Source of the DNA: Stercorarius parasiticus | Lineage: Eukaryota > Chordata > Aves > Charadriiformes > Stercorariidae | Assembly: GCA_013396915.1 (NCBI GenBank) | Contig: VWZL01004359.1 | Coordinates: 302,762-366,761, forward strand | Length of the DNA stretch: 64,000 bases | Direction of reading: 5' to 3' | Shown here: piece by piece, positions 1 through 12,100 of the stretch | Numbering within the stretch: the first letter of the stretch is position 1 | Layout of the letters: every line of letters starts with the position of its first letter | Position numbers and translations under genes: made by a program | Notes under the pieces: generated by a model | Databases searched by the model: none | The model's input: the letters and a program-made list of their open reading frames with translations, nothing else | What the model was told of the DNA's origin: nothing

Positions 1-222
1 GAACAGCACATCTGCAAGGGAAAAAAACTGCTCGTCTTGTGTAATGAAATGACATCTGTGTCCTTAGGTAAAAAAAGGTAATACTGAAATGATGATGGGT
101 ATGGAAAACCTGATTAATAAGGATATACCCAGGTGAACCGAAACAAGCAAAAATAATAACATGACAACAGCTGTAATCTGGCAACACTGCCAATATCAGT
201 ATACGATGGACACTGGTGTGAA

Positions 223-258
223 TACCCTGCCACAGGGATGTTACCCTGCCACAGGGAT
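223..258. repeat. 17-base direct repeat, two copies
   Basis: TACCCTGCCACAGGGAT occurs at 223-239 and again at 242-258, with two bases between. Each unit also holds an inverted CCCTG/CAGGG pair. Probably a simple local duplication. Confidence 0.9.
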
Positions 259-3200
259 ACTGTCTGGGCCAATTTTGCTTCAGAGTAACCTGCCTGTCAC
301 TTGTTTATGACAAACCTCATATGAAGCCAGAATACCTGTCATACTCCAGCATCATCCCGCAGTAGCTCACAAGTAGTGAACTCTGGTAAATACCATACCA
401 CTACCCTAGGCCTACAATGAAGGAAGGCATTTTTCCATTTTCCTAGCAATAGAGAAGGGTTTTGCAGCAGTCATGGCCTCTAAGCTTCTACAAGTTTTAG
501 ATACGAAGGGATTGAAGATGACTCCCTACACAATTTGTACAGTGCGTCCCGAGTTAAACACTTTCTGAAGTTCTAGCAGCGATGAGCCTTCTTTTACAGG
601 CCTCGAGTAAAAAAAGACACAGCCTTTTACTGGGTTTAGTCATCTAGTATTTGGAAACTTAAAAACAAAATATTGTTAGTCTTGGCACTTCAGCAGGGTT
701 CTGAGATCCTAAACAGCGGAGCTACTTACTTTTCCTCCTTCCAGCTTTTTTTCATTAAAAAAACACCCCAAAACAAAAAATCCCCAACACAACATAAAAC
801 AGAGAGTGACTTTTCAGATTACAACACAGTCTAATCACACCCTACAAATTCAAAACTGAAAAGGCAAGTTTTTAATGCTACACAAAAAGCTTTAATTTTG
901 GCACTTGCACATACAGATTAAAAATTATGGTACGTTATACTTACTACAATCTTTCTTATGTTTATTTAATAGAACACTGTTTACCTGACAAGACTGACTA
1001 AAAGTTCACAGAAGCAATTTAGCCAAAAGTCACACGGTATGACACACCAGAACACAAGGAAAGATCTTCTGAAACAAATGAGCAACTTAGACTCAGGTTT
1101 AGCCATCCACTGCATTGTACTTTTGTGGGGCGGAAAGAAAGGGTATAATAATATTTGATTTTTAAAAGACCTTAGAAAGTAATCAAATGAAGATAAAAAT
1201 ACTCTAAGTGAAAGATGCATTCAGCATTAGCAGTCTAGAGTCACAAGAAGTCAAATGACTATGCAGCAATAAGGAAAAGTGCACGCTCTATTTATGAAAG
1301 AATGTGATGTAAAAAGCCTGTCATAACAAATACGCTGTATATAACCAGTTTTGCACTTCCTGTGTCTCTAACTGCAATTTAAATAAACTCAACTTTACCT
1401 TTTTTAAGGAATCATCCACACATATATTTTCAGCTTACAGAACCACGTGCATCCCATATGTAAGCTCAAGCTTTTCTGTATTTAATAGGTTTTTGCTAAA
1501 AGCAAGCACACTAATGAAGTCACGATGGGCTTTTCATTGCAGCATCTCAAATAACAAGTAAACAATCATGTAAATTCTGAAGCGCCTCACATATCTGCAT
1601 TAAAATTGCACACGGTGTAAGAATTCCAGTTGCACAACAAGGCCAGACTGAGCTCAGCCACAGCACATAAATGAAAGAAGTGGTTCTAATCTCCAAAGTT
1701 AAAACTACGTAACTGTACGGCTTTGTAAATTACTGTTCAATCTCCTAGGTACTCTACTTCCAGGATACAGCCCCTCGAACAGAAACTGCTCTGCCAGGAC
1801 CGATGTTGTCCTGCCATCCCAATGCAGTAAGCACAGTACAGCGTGTGGCAAACCACCAGTACCACAGCCGATACAGCCCTGCAGGACTATAATTACCCGC
1901 ACTGGCACTGCAGCCTGCAAGTCAGCTCGTTCTATCAGCTTGCCAGCCTGCTCTGCCTCCTGCAGCAGCCTCTCAGCACACAGAGATCCTTCTCCTCTGT
2001 ATTTTCCCCCCACAATAAGCATGCTCCTGAACTCCACCCACCAGAGCCTTATGTAATACGATGCTTACATTTCTGCCCCGGCACATCATGCTACAAAGCA
2101 AAATACAGGTTTATACATACAGCTGGTTTCTTAAAGCAGCCCTCAGGGTGATGAGTCACATCTGTAGTAAAAGTTAATGGTTGTAATTATGGCTCAGTCT
2201 CAGAATCTGAAGCAGTTGGACCACATGAAAATGCCTTTCTGCTTTAGCTCTGAATCTACGACTTGGTGGTTTCACCTCCCCCTTAGATTTTTCCACTATA
2301 TGATACAGAACAAAGACTTAATGCACATGGAATCAAGACCACAAAATTTCAGGGTAAACGTAAGTTGTATCTGGTTTTACTTAATGATCCATGTTCATTT
2401 TTTTGGAAGTGTTAGTGTTGTAAGATAGTAATTTGGCTATAATATAAGTTCCCCAAAGTTTCCCTGTAGATACGCCTTCCTTTTGAAAAGGAAGACTAAT
2501 GCATGTATTGCTGAAGAGCTGTAACGTGGAGGCAAACAGTTATATATTGTTAGCATATCGTGCGCAGGCATATGCAAACTTTTTACACATATTTCCAGTG
2601 AAGTGCAGTGGTATGCAGTATCTGCTCAGGCAGCTGCAGACGACAGCAGTAATCACAAATCTACAGAACATTTAATATGTAAAGCTGTTCCTTACAGTTA
2701 AAAAAAAAATCCTTGAAGACATAGTATACTAATGTCCCAATTCTAAGAAGAAAAATGTTATTCAGAGCAGCTACAAGCATTTGTGCAAACTTAAAAGTAC
2801 ATTGAACAATTGCTTTAACTGATGATTTAATTCATAGTATTTTATTTGTAAGAAATTTTCAAGGCTTGCAGCATTCCTCTAGAATAAATCTAAGCTGAAG
2901 AAGCATCAACATCTCCTTCAGAGGAGCTAAATATAAGAACTTCAGAGTTAGTTCCCAAAGACCATGCAGACTGGCTATGTGGGAAAATAAATCAAATGAT
3001 GGTGCCATCTCTAATGGGAAACAGAGAGGCAATCTCACCACAGACTCAAAGAAATACATAGGCACATTTTCAAAAACTAAATAGGGCATTTAACAACAAA
3101 CAAAAACATAGAGCTTGAGCTCAGCTTTAAAACCACATTGGCAGAGAAAGATGAAAAAAGTTCTCTTACATGGGTTGAAATTCTTTCTTTTGCTTGTGCT

Positions 3201-5401
3201 CCTTGCCAATACTGTTAATACACAGCATGCCATCTCAGCAACGGCTATTCCCGATTTAACATTTAATTAAGAAACATGCTGTACATAGGACTATCCCACT
3301 ACAGACCAGAGAGTAGGCATTTCACTTTTGCTCTTGTTAAGATAGACCAATCGGCTAAGGAAATAATTTTGTGTCCCCTGTTACGTTTCAAAAAGAATGA
3401 TAGCCGTGTAATGAAAACTATTTCTTTTGCAAGCAGACGTAGGACAAAAGTACTTATATAGCTACCAGGAAAGGCAAGAAAAAAGGGCCACAGCTTATTT
3501 AATGGAGCCACTGATTTCATTAATCTCTTTCACAGTTCTCTTATTTTAGCTACTGTTCTTAACATAAGCACTGCAGAAGGACAGAGCCATAATAGTCTTC
3601 CTAAAGTCTCTACTAGAAAGTGTAAAAATAGGTCTTAGGGGAACATAATATTAGACAAGATTTGGTTAAAGAATGAAGAAATAAATACAGCATCCTTAGG
3701 GATTAAATTTTAAAGGTCAACACTTTCCTGTAAAACACATTTCTCACATGAGTCAAGCAAATACTTTCTATGTAGGGGCCACAATGTTTTGCCTGTGTAC
3801 AGTATGTATCTACATTAATATTAGCTGTTAAGAGCCCCAAGAAATGGCAAAACAAGGTGACCAGCATTAATGCCTGCCCCCTAGTGACGAGTTTTTTTAA
3901 ATTAAGAAACTGTGGGAGAAAAATCTTCATTAGAAGATAACAGCAAGATTTCACATAAACTCAATCATAACTGTTTGGAGAGAAGTATTTAAAAAAAAAA
4001 ACCAAACAAAAAAAACCCCCAAAACCGTAACAGGCAAAAGGCTTCTACTAAGTAACTCATAAACCTGTGGAAACCTATCCCTCCTAAATTCCAGGGAAAA
4101 TCACTGAAGATCATATGAACATCACATCTGAAAAATACTGAGGTCACGTAGGGGAGTAAAGGCATTTCACAAATACCTAGTTTCAGATCCGCAAAACAGA
4201 AAACATGGTAAAAATTACAAGTCCTACTGGAAGATGCTTTAGAACTTCCCAAAAGTCCTAGTTATTACTAGGACACATAGGCTGTAAGTGATTTACTGCA
4301 TGACACACAAAAGCAGCTAACCATTCCCAGAGGTGATTTGCTGTCTATCAGAAGAGGCAGAAGGGAAGCATAAATAAACTGACAAAGCTTAACTATTTTT
4401 ATTCATGCTTTTGCAGTTACACACAAACAGCTTTGCTCCATGGGTCAGCCAGGCTGCTAGCTTTCATAAGCACTGAATTCAACATTATAATGCTGTCTTT
4501 GACCTCTCCCGTCCAAATATTTTGCTTTACAAAACCTACTCGCCATGGATTTAGATAAGTTACAAGCTGATACTGCTAAAAGAGGCATGTTACAATACAA
4601 GAAGTCTTGACCAGTAACAGGTAATTTTGGCAACAAACCCTAGAAGAAAAACATCACCTATTTAGTTGGAAACCTTACATTAGGAACTCCTATAAAACAA
4701 AAATTTGCTTTTCTCAGATGGAGTTATGTCCTTAGTCCTCCAGCTACTAAACAAAGTTCAGCAATAGTTTTCTCAGACTCCTTCCAGTAATAGAACTAGA
4801 CTATTAACAGAAGCATATAAAAAGTACAACTGTTCCTGCTTATTTTACTCAGCAGACCACTAATGGTCCTGAACACTGTAGTTTGTGTTTCTCTAAAAGG
4901 AGGTAGGAAGTACAACACGGAGCTGCCAACTTTAATACTAAATGGGAAGTGAAGAGTCCCTGTAGAAGTCTGGATAAGAATTGCTCAGTAGGAAGCTATA
5001 CAGCTGCTTTTAAAACCAGTAATGGCATCATTTGTATTTCATTGCTTTTGTGGAAGAATTATGAATAGGTATAAATGAGTTCAGAAAATTATTCTAGCAA
5101 CTTCATGCAAGCAGCAAGGATTTTTTCACTTTGCAGGAATTCAGACTATCTCCTGACCAGAGTTTTAAGTAAACGAAGGCTCAGGTCTTAAGTCTTTATT
5201 TTAAATCAAGCTGCAGTGCTTTCAGCTTTTGAAAATGTAAAAATCAGGTCACCTTAAATTACATTTATTCCAGAACTCAGAAAACAGGATGAAGCTCCAG
5301 CTATGTAAGTGGCAGCAACTTTCATTCAGTTAGGAAAACTTTGATAGCTGAAAAGCATCCCTAATTTTCCCATGCTTATACACAAGCACGTCCTTCCCCC
5401 C

Positions 5402-5433
5402 NNNNNNNNNNNNNNNNNNNNNNNNNNNNNNNN
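5402..5433. other. Assembly gap (32 N)
   Basis: Run of 32 N flanked by C runs on both sides. A true length is unknown. It falls between TAMM41 exon 7 and the window start, so a small exon could in principle be lost here. Confidence 0.98.
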
Positions 5434-6119
5434 CCCATTCTACAGCTTCTCTCACATTGACTTTGTAATACTCGGCTCTTTTTCCAAGTAATTAATTTTG
5501 AAGTATAAGGGTTACAGTAATATCTAATGCTCACCAAGTATAGGCTCAGTTTGGAATACATGATGTTTTCATATACACACCTGTCTTCCAGGCCTGGCAA
5601 AAACATCTGATCCTGTCAAAGTTCTCTCCCTCAAAACTCATTCCCTCCTTTATTTTATGATGAAATAACCTTATGGTCTACATAACACACCAATACCATG
5701 TACTGATCATTTAGGGATCCACTGACACATAGAAAGCCAGAGTGAATTATTAAGTGTTTTTTTCCCATTTTTTTTAATACAAAAAGAGCAAAACTAGTGC
5801 GTATCAGCCAAATCTGGCCCACATATAAAAAGTAATTGAAGCCAAAAGGTTTTTTTGTTACTTTTGGGTTGGTGGGGGGAGTTTGTTTGTTTGTTTATTT
5901 AAGAGTCATGTAGACTCCAATTCCTTTTGGCATTTCTCAATTTCTCAAGAGCTATATAAAGCTTCTGCTTTAAATACTGTTAGTTGCCAGGGGCTTTCAA
6001 TTAGACACCCAAAAAGTTTATTCTTTAAACTCTTGTAATAAGACAGTCTTGGGGGTCCTATAATTTTTACTTTGTGAAATCAGAAGGCCTATGTTGATAG
6101 AAATCACACACGTTCTTAC

Positions 6120-6182
6120 CAGCTGTTAGTATGGTTTTAGCACTCTGCACTATACTGGAAGATCTCACAATTCCTGAAATGC
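6120..6182 (-). CDS. TAMM41: TAMM41 coding exon 7 (residues 292-312 plus one base), tandem acceptor
   Basis: Too short for an ORF scan, found by homology and phase. The acceptor ATCTGCAG precedes GCATTTCAGGAATTG, and the donor is GCTG|GTAAGA. The 63 bases encode GISGIVRSSSIVQSAKTIL then TAG, aligning with the human LSAIVRPSSIRYSTKGIFTAG tail. A second AG nine bases inside (CATTTCAG|GAATTG) would remove three residues in frame. The upstream site fits the known length better. The final exon should start with two bases completing a glycine codon. Confidence 0.85.
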
Positions 6183-9100
6183 CTGCAGATAAAAAAAAAA
6201 ATAGACGTTACCTATCTTAGCAGTTTTGTGGGGATTTTTTTTTATTCTCCAACATACATGAAAAAGTTAAATATTTTTCCAGCTATACAATCAAGCCAGC
6301 CTGAAAGTAAAACATGCACTTAAGCTGAGAAAGTTTGTTTCTGTTCTGCTTTGTCATCCTAATCGAAGATACTCTCTACGGTATTGTAAATTATTTTATA
6401 TGTAACATACAAAAAAACGCAAACCAAATCAGTATTAACACAGATAAAAACCAGTAGGAACTGATCAAATTAATTCATTTAGTGTTCCCATTATTTCTCT
6501 ACTAAGATGATGAGTCACAAAGGATTCAGAGTTGTTTCATTTAAGTGCTGGCATACTAACTTTCTAGAGCAGAACAAATTATACTCAGTGTTTCCTTCAA
6601 CGTGAAATTGGGATTTTGCACTTCTCTGATCAAGTAGAGATGCCTATGATGTGCAGTGTTTGTCTGGCTTTTTTAAATTATCAGCTTTTGGAGATAAGGC
6701 TTGTTTACCACTTGGCACTGTGGCACATTCAGTACTTCTTGTCCAGTGGTTCTTAGGTATTAGTGGAATAGTAAACAAAACATTAAAAATTTTTTTGAAA
6801 AGTACTGCATTTTATCTGTTCTAACACATATTTATAAAAGCATACTGCAATGTGCAAAACAAAACTACTAAATACTTAAAAATGTGGAAGTTACTCTTCT
6901 GCATTAACCAGAATGTAGAATATAATTTCAAATATTGTTTTAAAATCCTTCTTTCAAAGGTATTTCTATAATGAAGAACAAAGCTTAGGGAAATCCGTGA
7001 ATAAGTAACAGGGATACAATATTCCACCAGAAAATAATCTGGTGGGCACGGGCAGAGAGGGGAAGGGAGGAAATCACACTGAGCTAGTAAATACCCAGGG
7101 ACAATGCAATTCAACTTGAGTAATCAGCTTTGTCTCGCAGGATTACCAAATGCTTGTCCTGTCCTTTACCCCGATTCTTGAATTGGGAAAATGTTTACGC
7201 CACAAAAGTGGAAGAGGGGTTTTGATTTGTTCCCTTACGAGTATAAACTGCTTGGCTTGAGAAGACTCAATCTATCCAATGTTTTGATACTGAACTGCTG
7301 CATCACTGTGCAGTCCACAGTCAGGGCCACGCCTGGAATATCCTTCCGAAACACAACCACAAGGATAGTTAGCTCAAGGTATGCAACTCAGAGCTCTGAC
7401 ACTATATGCAGCTCACAACCACTGCAATTCCTGCTCCCAGATTCAGCTATTATCACATTACTATTGCAGTCCAGCCATAGTAGTGTAGAAGCTGCCACAG
7501 ACTGACATGAAAGAAGCTGGACACCTTGATATCCAGGTGCAATTCGTCCTATACTGTCAATGGAGAACTGCAACTCCCAGGAGCTTTATTTCCCCAAACA
7601 GAAACCAGCGTAAGAGCTCCCTCAGCAGCTGGCTAGTGCCTAGGGCCTCTCAGGCATCTAGGGAGTTTTTGCAGTGCTCAAGGAGCTTGCAAAATTGGCC
7701 ATGTGGAACTAAGATGCGTCAGGTTTTTTTCAAGATGTAAAGGACTCTTGGAGTACTAAACATTTTCTTTTTTCTGCAGAATAATAAAACATTGATGTCT
7801 GCAACATAAGCTTTAACCTGCTCATACTATATTATCTTGCCTCCAAGAAGCTATCTGTGACAATGAGAAACACCTCAATCTTTTTCCTCAAAGCCTGAGT
7901 TCTCTGCCAGAGCTCACGTATCTGGACTAACCACGATGACTGGGAAGGGTGATGTTTGCAAGCTAGAAAACTAACTTAGCACTGCAATGTATGACTGGTA
8001 GGATATATAGCTTAGTATTTAGATGAAGTTATGCCAGCCAATGAAATCCTGAAGGTGTACGCATCCCAGAGTTAGATGGTCTAAGCAGGCCACACTAAAG
8101 AACCGCTTCTTTCAGAATCTAAACCAAAACTTATCTTTCTGTATTAGAAGGAATGCTATTTGCCAGTATTTCAGAGAACCCATTTGCTATCAAACAAATC
8201 CAAACCAGTGCTTTTAGGTATGTACCTCAAGACAAACCTCTTGTTTTCTTCTTCCTTGTCTCTAAATCATCCTTCTGAACTAGAAGAACATGTACAATAA
8301 ATCGGTACATCTATTATGTCTTAAGGGAGAGTAAAGACACTGATCTAAGCCTACCTTGATGCACCACAAATGCGCAGTCAGGGTCATGGGCAACTTGCAG
8401 TAAAATTTCTTCCACATCTCTGTTTTTTCCAGGAGGGTCTACCAGGGAAGTTATCTTTTGTTGCAGAGTCCTTGGTAAAGCCATTAGTTGTGTAAACTGG
8501 CCTTCTGGACTTTTGTCAATCTGAATGTTACAAAAAATAACACAGTAAAAACATTCAGTGTTAATGAAGTAAGTTCTCTTTTTCAAAGAGGAAAAGTCTT
8601 TCGACTATCTCCGACCTCTAGTGAATATCACAAAGAACACCATCCATTTCGCTTGTACAAGTCATTGACAATGCTAATGAAAACTTCCCAAGCACTGGGA
8701 AATGCAGTATCTCAGTTCTGAATCTGAAGAATAACTCAACGCCAAGATGTTAATTTTTATCCAAGGGAAGACTAATGTACACACGTGATCTTGCTGCCTC
8801 TGCAAGCAACTTTTCATTGAAGCTGTATCACTTCTGCTCTATCCAATTTCCTTTGGAAACATAAGTACACTACAATGAAAAAAAAAAAGTTCCCAAAAGA
8901 CCACTTAGCTGAGTTTCTTCTGCCTGAATATAATCAAACTATACACATACACTTTTCAAGTTTAGCTTGAAAAACATTTTCTCTGCTTTAAACTGAACCA
9001 CATCTGGTTTGTATAATTTGAAGGAAACATTCATTCCACATTTTCCAATCCAAATCAGAAATTCCATGACCCTTTTCTGAATACAATGATACCAACGTGC

Positions 9101-12100
9101 AGGCCTGTACACATTTATACAAAATGTAAGCACAAATAGTGAAAAACACATAATGAAGCAGATCTCTCCAAAACTGGAGGAAAATATGAAAAGTTCGATT
9201 CATCCCACACAAGTTTTTAGACAGTTCATGGAGACATCAGACAGGAGTCTAGTTACCCTATACACTCCCATTAGTCAATGGGGAGAAAATGATATCCATA
9301 TGAATCACCCACTGACTACAGAGGGAGCCAACAAGAAGACCCTCCATGTTATGTGGGAGGAATCTGTGCCTGAACCAGAACTATAAGAACTAGTGTCTGC
9401 CTTCAATTGTTTTTGAGGAATCTTTTAAGAAAGAATTTTCTCTGTAACTCTGAGGACGTATACTTGGAGAAGGGTTTTCTGTCCTGCATTAAACAGGGCT
9501 CCCAATAGCGGTTACTCTCTTCGGTCTGTGGAATAACTGCCAATAGCCAGCCCAAGGTGTGAGGAATAAAGCATTAAAGCACTTTCCTCAAAATCTATGG
9601 TAAAATGATGGCATTGACTCAACAGCCTCAATGACTATTATGAAATTATGGACAGATTTATTACCCAACAACATATTTGTAGTATGCTACCAGGATTTGT
9701 TTAAAGGTAACACAACAAGGAGTACTATTGTAAGTAGCCATTTTCTTGGAGAAAGCATTACTGATTCTTTTCAAAATTCTTTTAAATACTTCTTTCGCTA
9801 AACTGTTCAAAAGCACATTGATAAGAAAACACAGAGACAGCTGCAATGTAATACAGATTCACCTATGCTGTACTCCAAAGTTTGCAGTAAAATTATTTAC
9901 TGTACTCGAGCTTGCTTATATCCGTACTTCAGTTTCTAACAAAGACATGTCCTAAAAAGAGGCATTCGTGAGATAATTACCAAGGTGACTTGAGGACAAA
10001 GAGATACCCATGTCCATAAGACAACCCATGCTATTTGTAACTTCACATTGAAATGTATAACACACTTGAATATTCACACACAGACATGCGTAATACAAGA
10101 GAAAAAATTGCTATTTTGCCCCTGATTGTGTCATCTCTCCCCTAATTGCAATGTTGCACTTATACCTTATGCCAGAAAGATGGAATTCAAGATACTGGTC
10201 ATTTTGGATACGTGTTTCCAAAATACTAGGAAAAAATCGTTTTAGCGTGGGTATTTAAAGATAATGCCAGAATTTCATTTGGGTTTAGTCAACTGATCTT
10301 CATAACCAGCACTCTAAGGTTTTTTGTGAGATGCAGTTTTTGACCGCAAAAAGCTGCACCTCTAAGTTACAGCCTAATCTTTTTTACACAAACCATATGT
10401 TTATTCATCACTTCCTAGACTGTTGTTACCATATGGTAGTCATTAGAACACACATTTTAAAATTATGTTCTCTTGTTCCTTTGCTAGGGTTCTAGTTCTG
10501 TGCCTATACTCAAAGAAAATGAACAGTACTTACTACGTATGCAGAGACTGGTATTTAAAGCAAGTCTTCTGGCTGCAGAATTAACTACACAACAGAAACA
10601 TAACAAATAGCAAGCAGAGTGACTACAACTGCTTGCCTTAGTGTATGGCATAATTCTTGCCTTCTGTCAATATGATAAAGCACTTCCACCTGCTTGTTTT
10701 AAAAATGTTTTGAAGAACACTTGCCTCTAGCCTTCCCAGATGGTGCTTATATACCACTTGAGGGCAGTCCTGTAATATGTTGCTGTACAGCTTTTGAAAA
10801 TGGGGAACATTAGGTTTCACTATGTTCTGCACTTTCGATCTGTCTTCTCCTATTACCATTCTGAAATCACCTAGTCAAGAAGAGAAAAACAGTTAAATCA
10901 TTAGGAAAAAAATAAAAACTCAAAGAATGTAACAGAAACCAACATAGTACAAAACTGCCACCTAAAACTTTATTCTCCAATTCTACCAATGCCTATATAA
11001 TCCACAATAAGATTCACCTTCTAATAGCCAAAAAATACTATTCAAATACCTTCAAGCACAGAAAATAAGATTCTGAATTTTTATGTGGCCTCTGATACGT
11101 TGTAATGTCATCAGCTCATGTGTCCACATTTTCACTTGGACAACAGAAAAATTCCAGCTGTCAAGTTCAGCCTGGAAAGCAGCAGTAACACAGCTACATT
11201 CTTTGCAACCATACATTAGTTTCAACAGATTATTAAACAGATTGACCAGCCCAAATACTTTGTTTCTAGATAAACAAATAACCTTCAATTTTCTGGTATT
11301 GAAAGAAAACAATTTGCATTGTCTCTGCACTTCAAGGGCAGTACCTGAAGTACAGCTAATGGCAGTCATGGTAAGATCACAGTATCACCTTTTCCTCTTA
11401 GCTGTGTATTGTGTTAGTAGTTTCAAAAAGCAACTCCTTTTGGCAGGAAAATAAAACATCCACTGTTACATTACTGATCTTTACACTTTATTTTATGATA
11501 CGTGACTGGAAAGTTTCAAAGAGAATAAGTGAAAAGACAGTCTGTAATAGAGCATTCACCTACCTCTATTAGGTACCACCCTGATAGCTTCCAGGGTTAC
11601 CAACCAGGAGGCTCAGTGCAGCACGTATCAACAAACAAGAACCAGGGTCAATTCATTTTCCCACTTACCACATTCAGGAGATAAATGTTGTTGCAAGGTG
11701 GCAAATTGCTAGCATTAGTTTATTTCAATTTATGCCAAGCTGCAAAACAAACACTTCCCATATAAACGGTACTGACTCACTGCTCTCAAAAAAAATGCAT
11801 AAAAAAATCATACGAGGATAAACATTTTCCAAATTAAAGCGTGAACAACTCTTTTCGGCAGTCTTCAAGGAGACTGATTAGAGTAACGCATAAAATCAAT
11901 TTTGTCCACTAGCATACTCTCTGAGAAGTTTAAGACTTAACAAAATGGCAGCAAATTAAAATATCCACAAACATGTAACTGACAGCTCTTTTCTTGAACA
12001 TTCCCAACTGGAAGTCTTATTGCTTTAGCTTTATTCACGCAGCGGAGCCAATTTCAACATCTTACGGCGCGGTAACTGATCTCCCACATTTTTGGTTAAC

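Larger units (their letters stand above)
1..6119 (-). other. TAMM41 intron 7 and/or 3' flank, no exon recognised
   Basis: On the minus strand I looked after each good acceptor for the missing last TAMM41 exon (phase 1, lysine-rich, with a tryptophan pair) and found none, so it probably lies left of the window. The stretch is AT-rich, with short A/T runs, a 17-base direct repeat at 223-258 and a 32-base N gap at 5402-5433. The part at 1.6-2.15 kb is more GC-rich and holds an open frame on each strand without recognisable similarity. Nothing else stands out. Confidence 0.6.
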
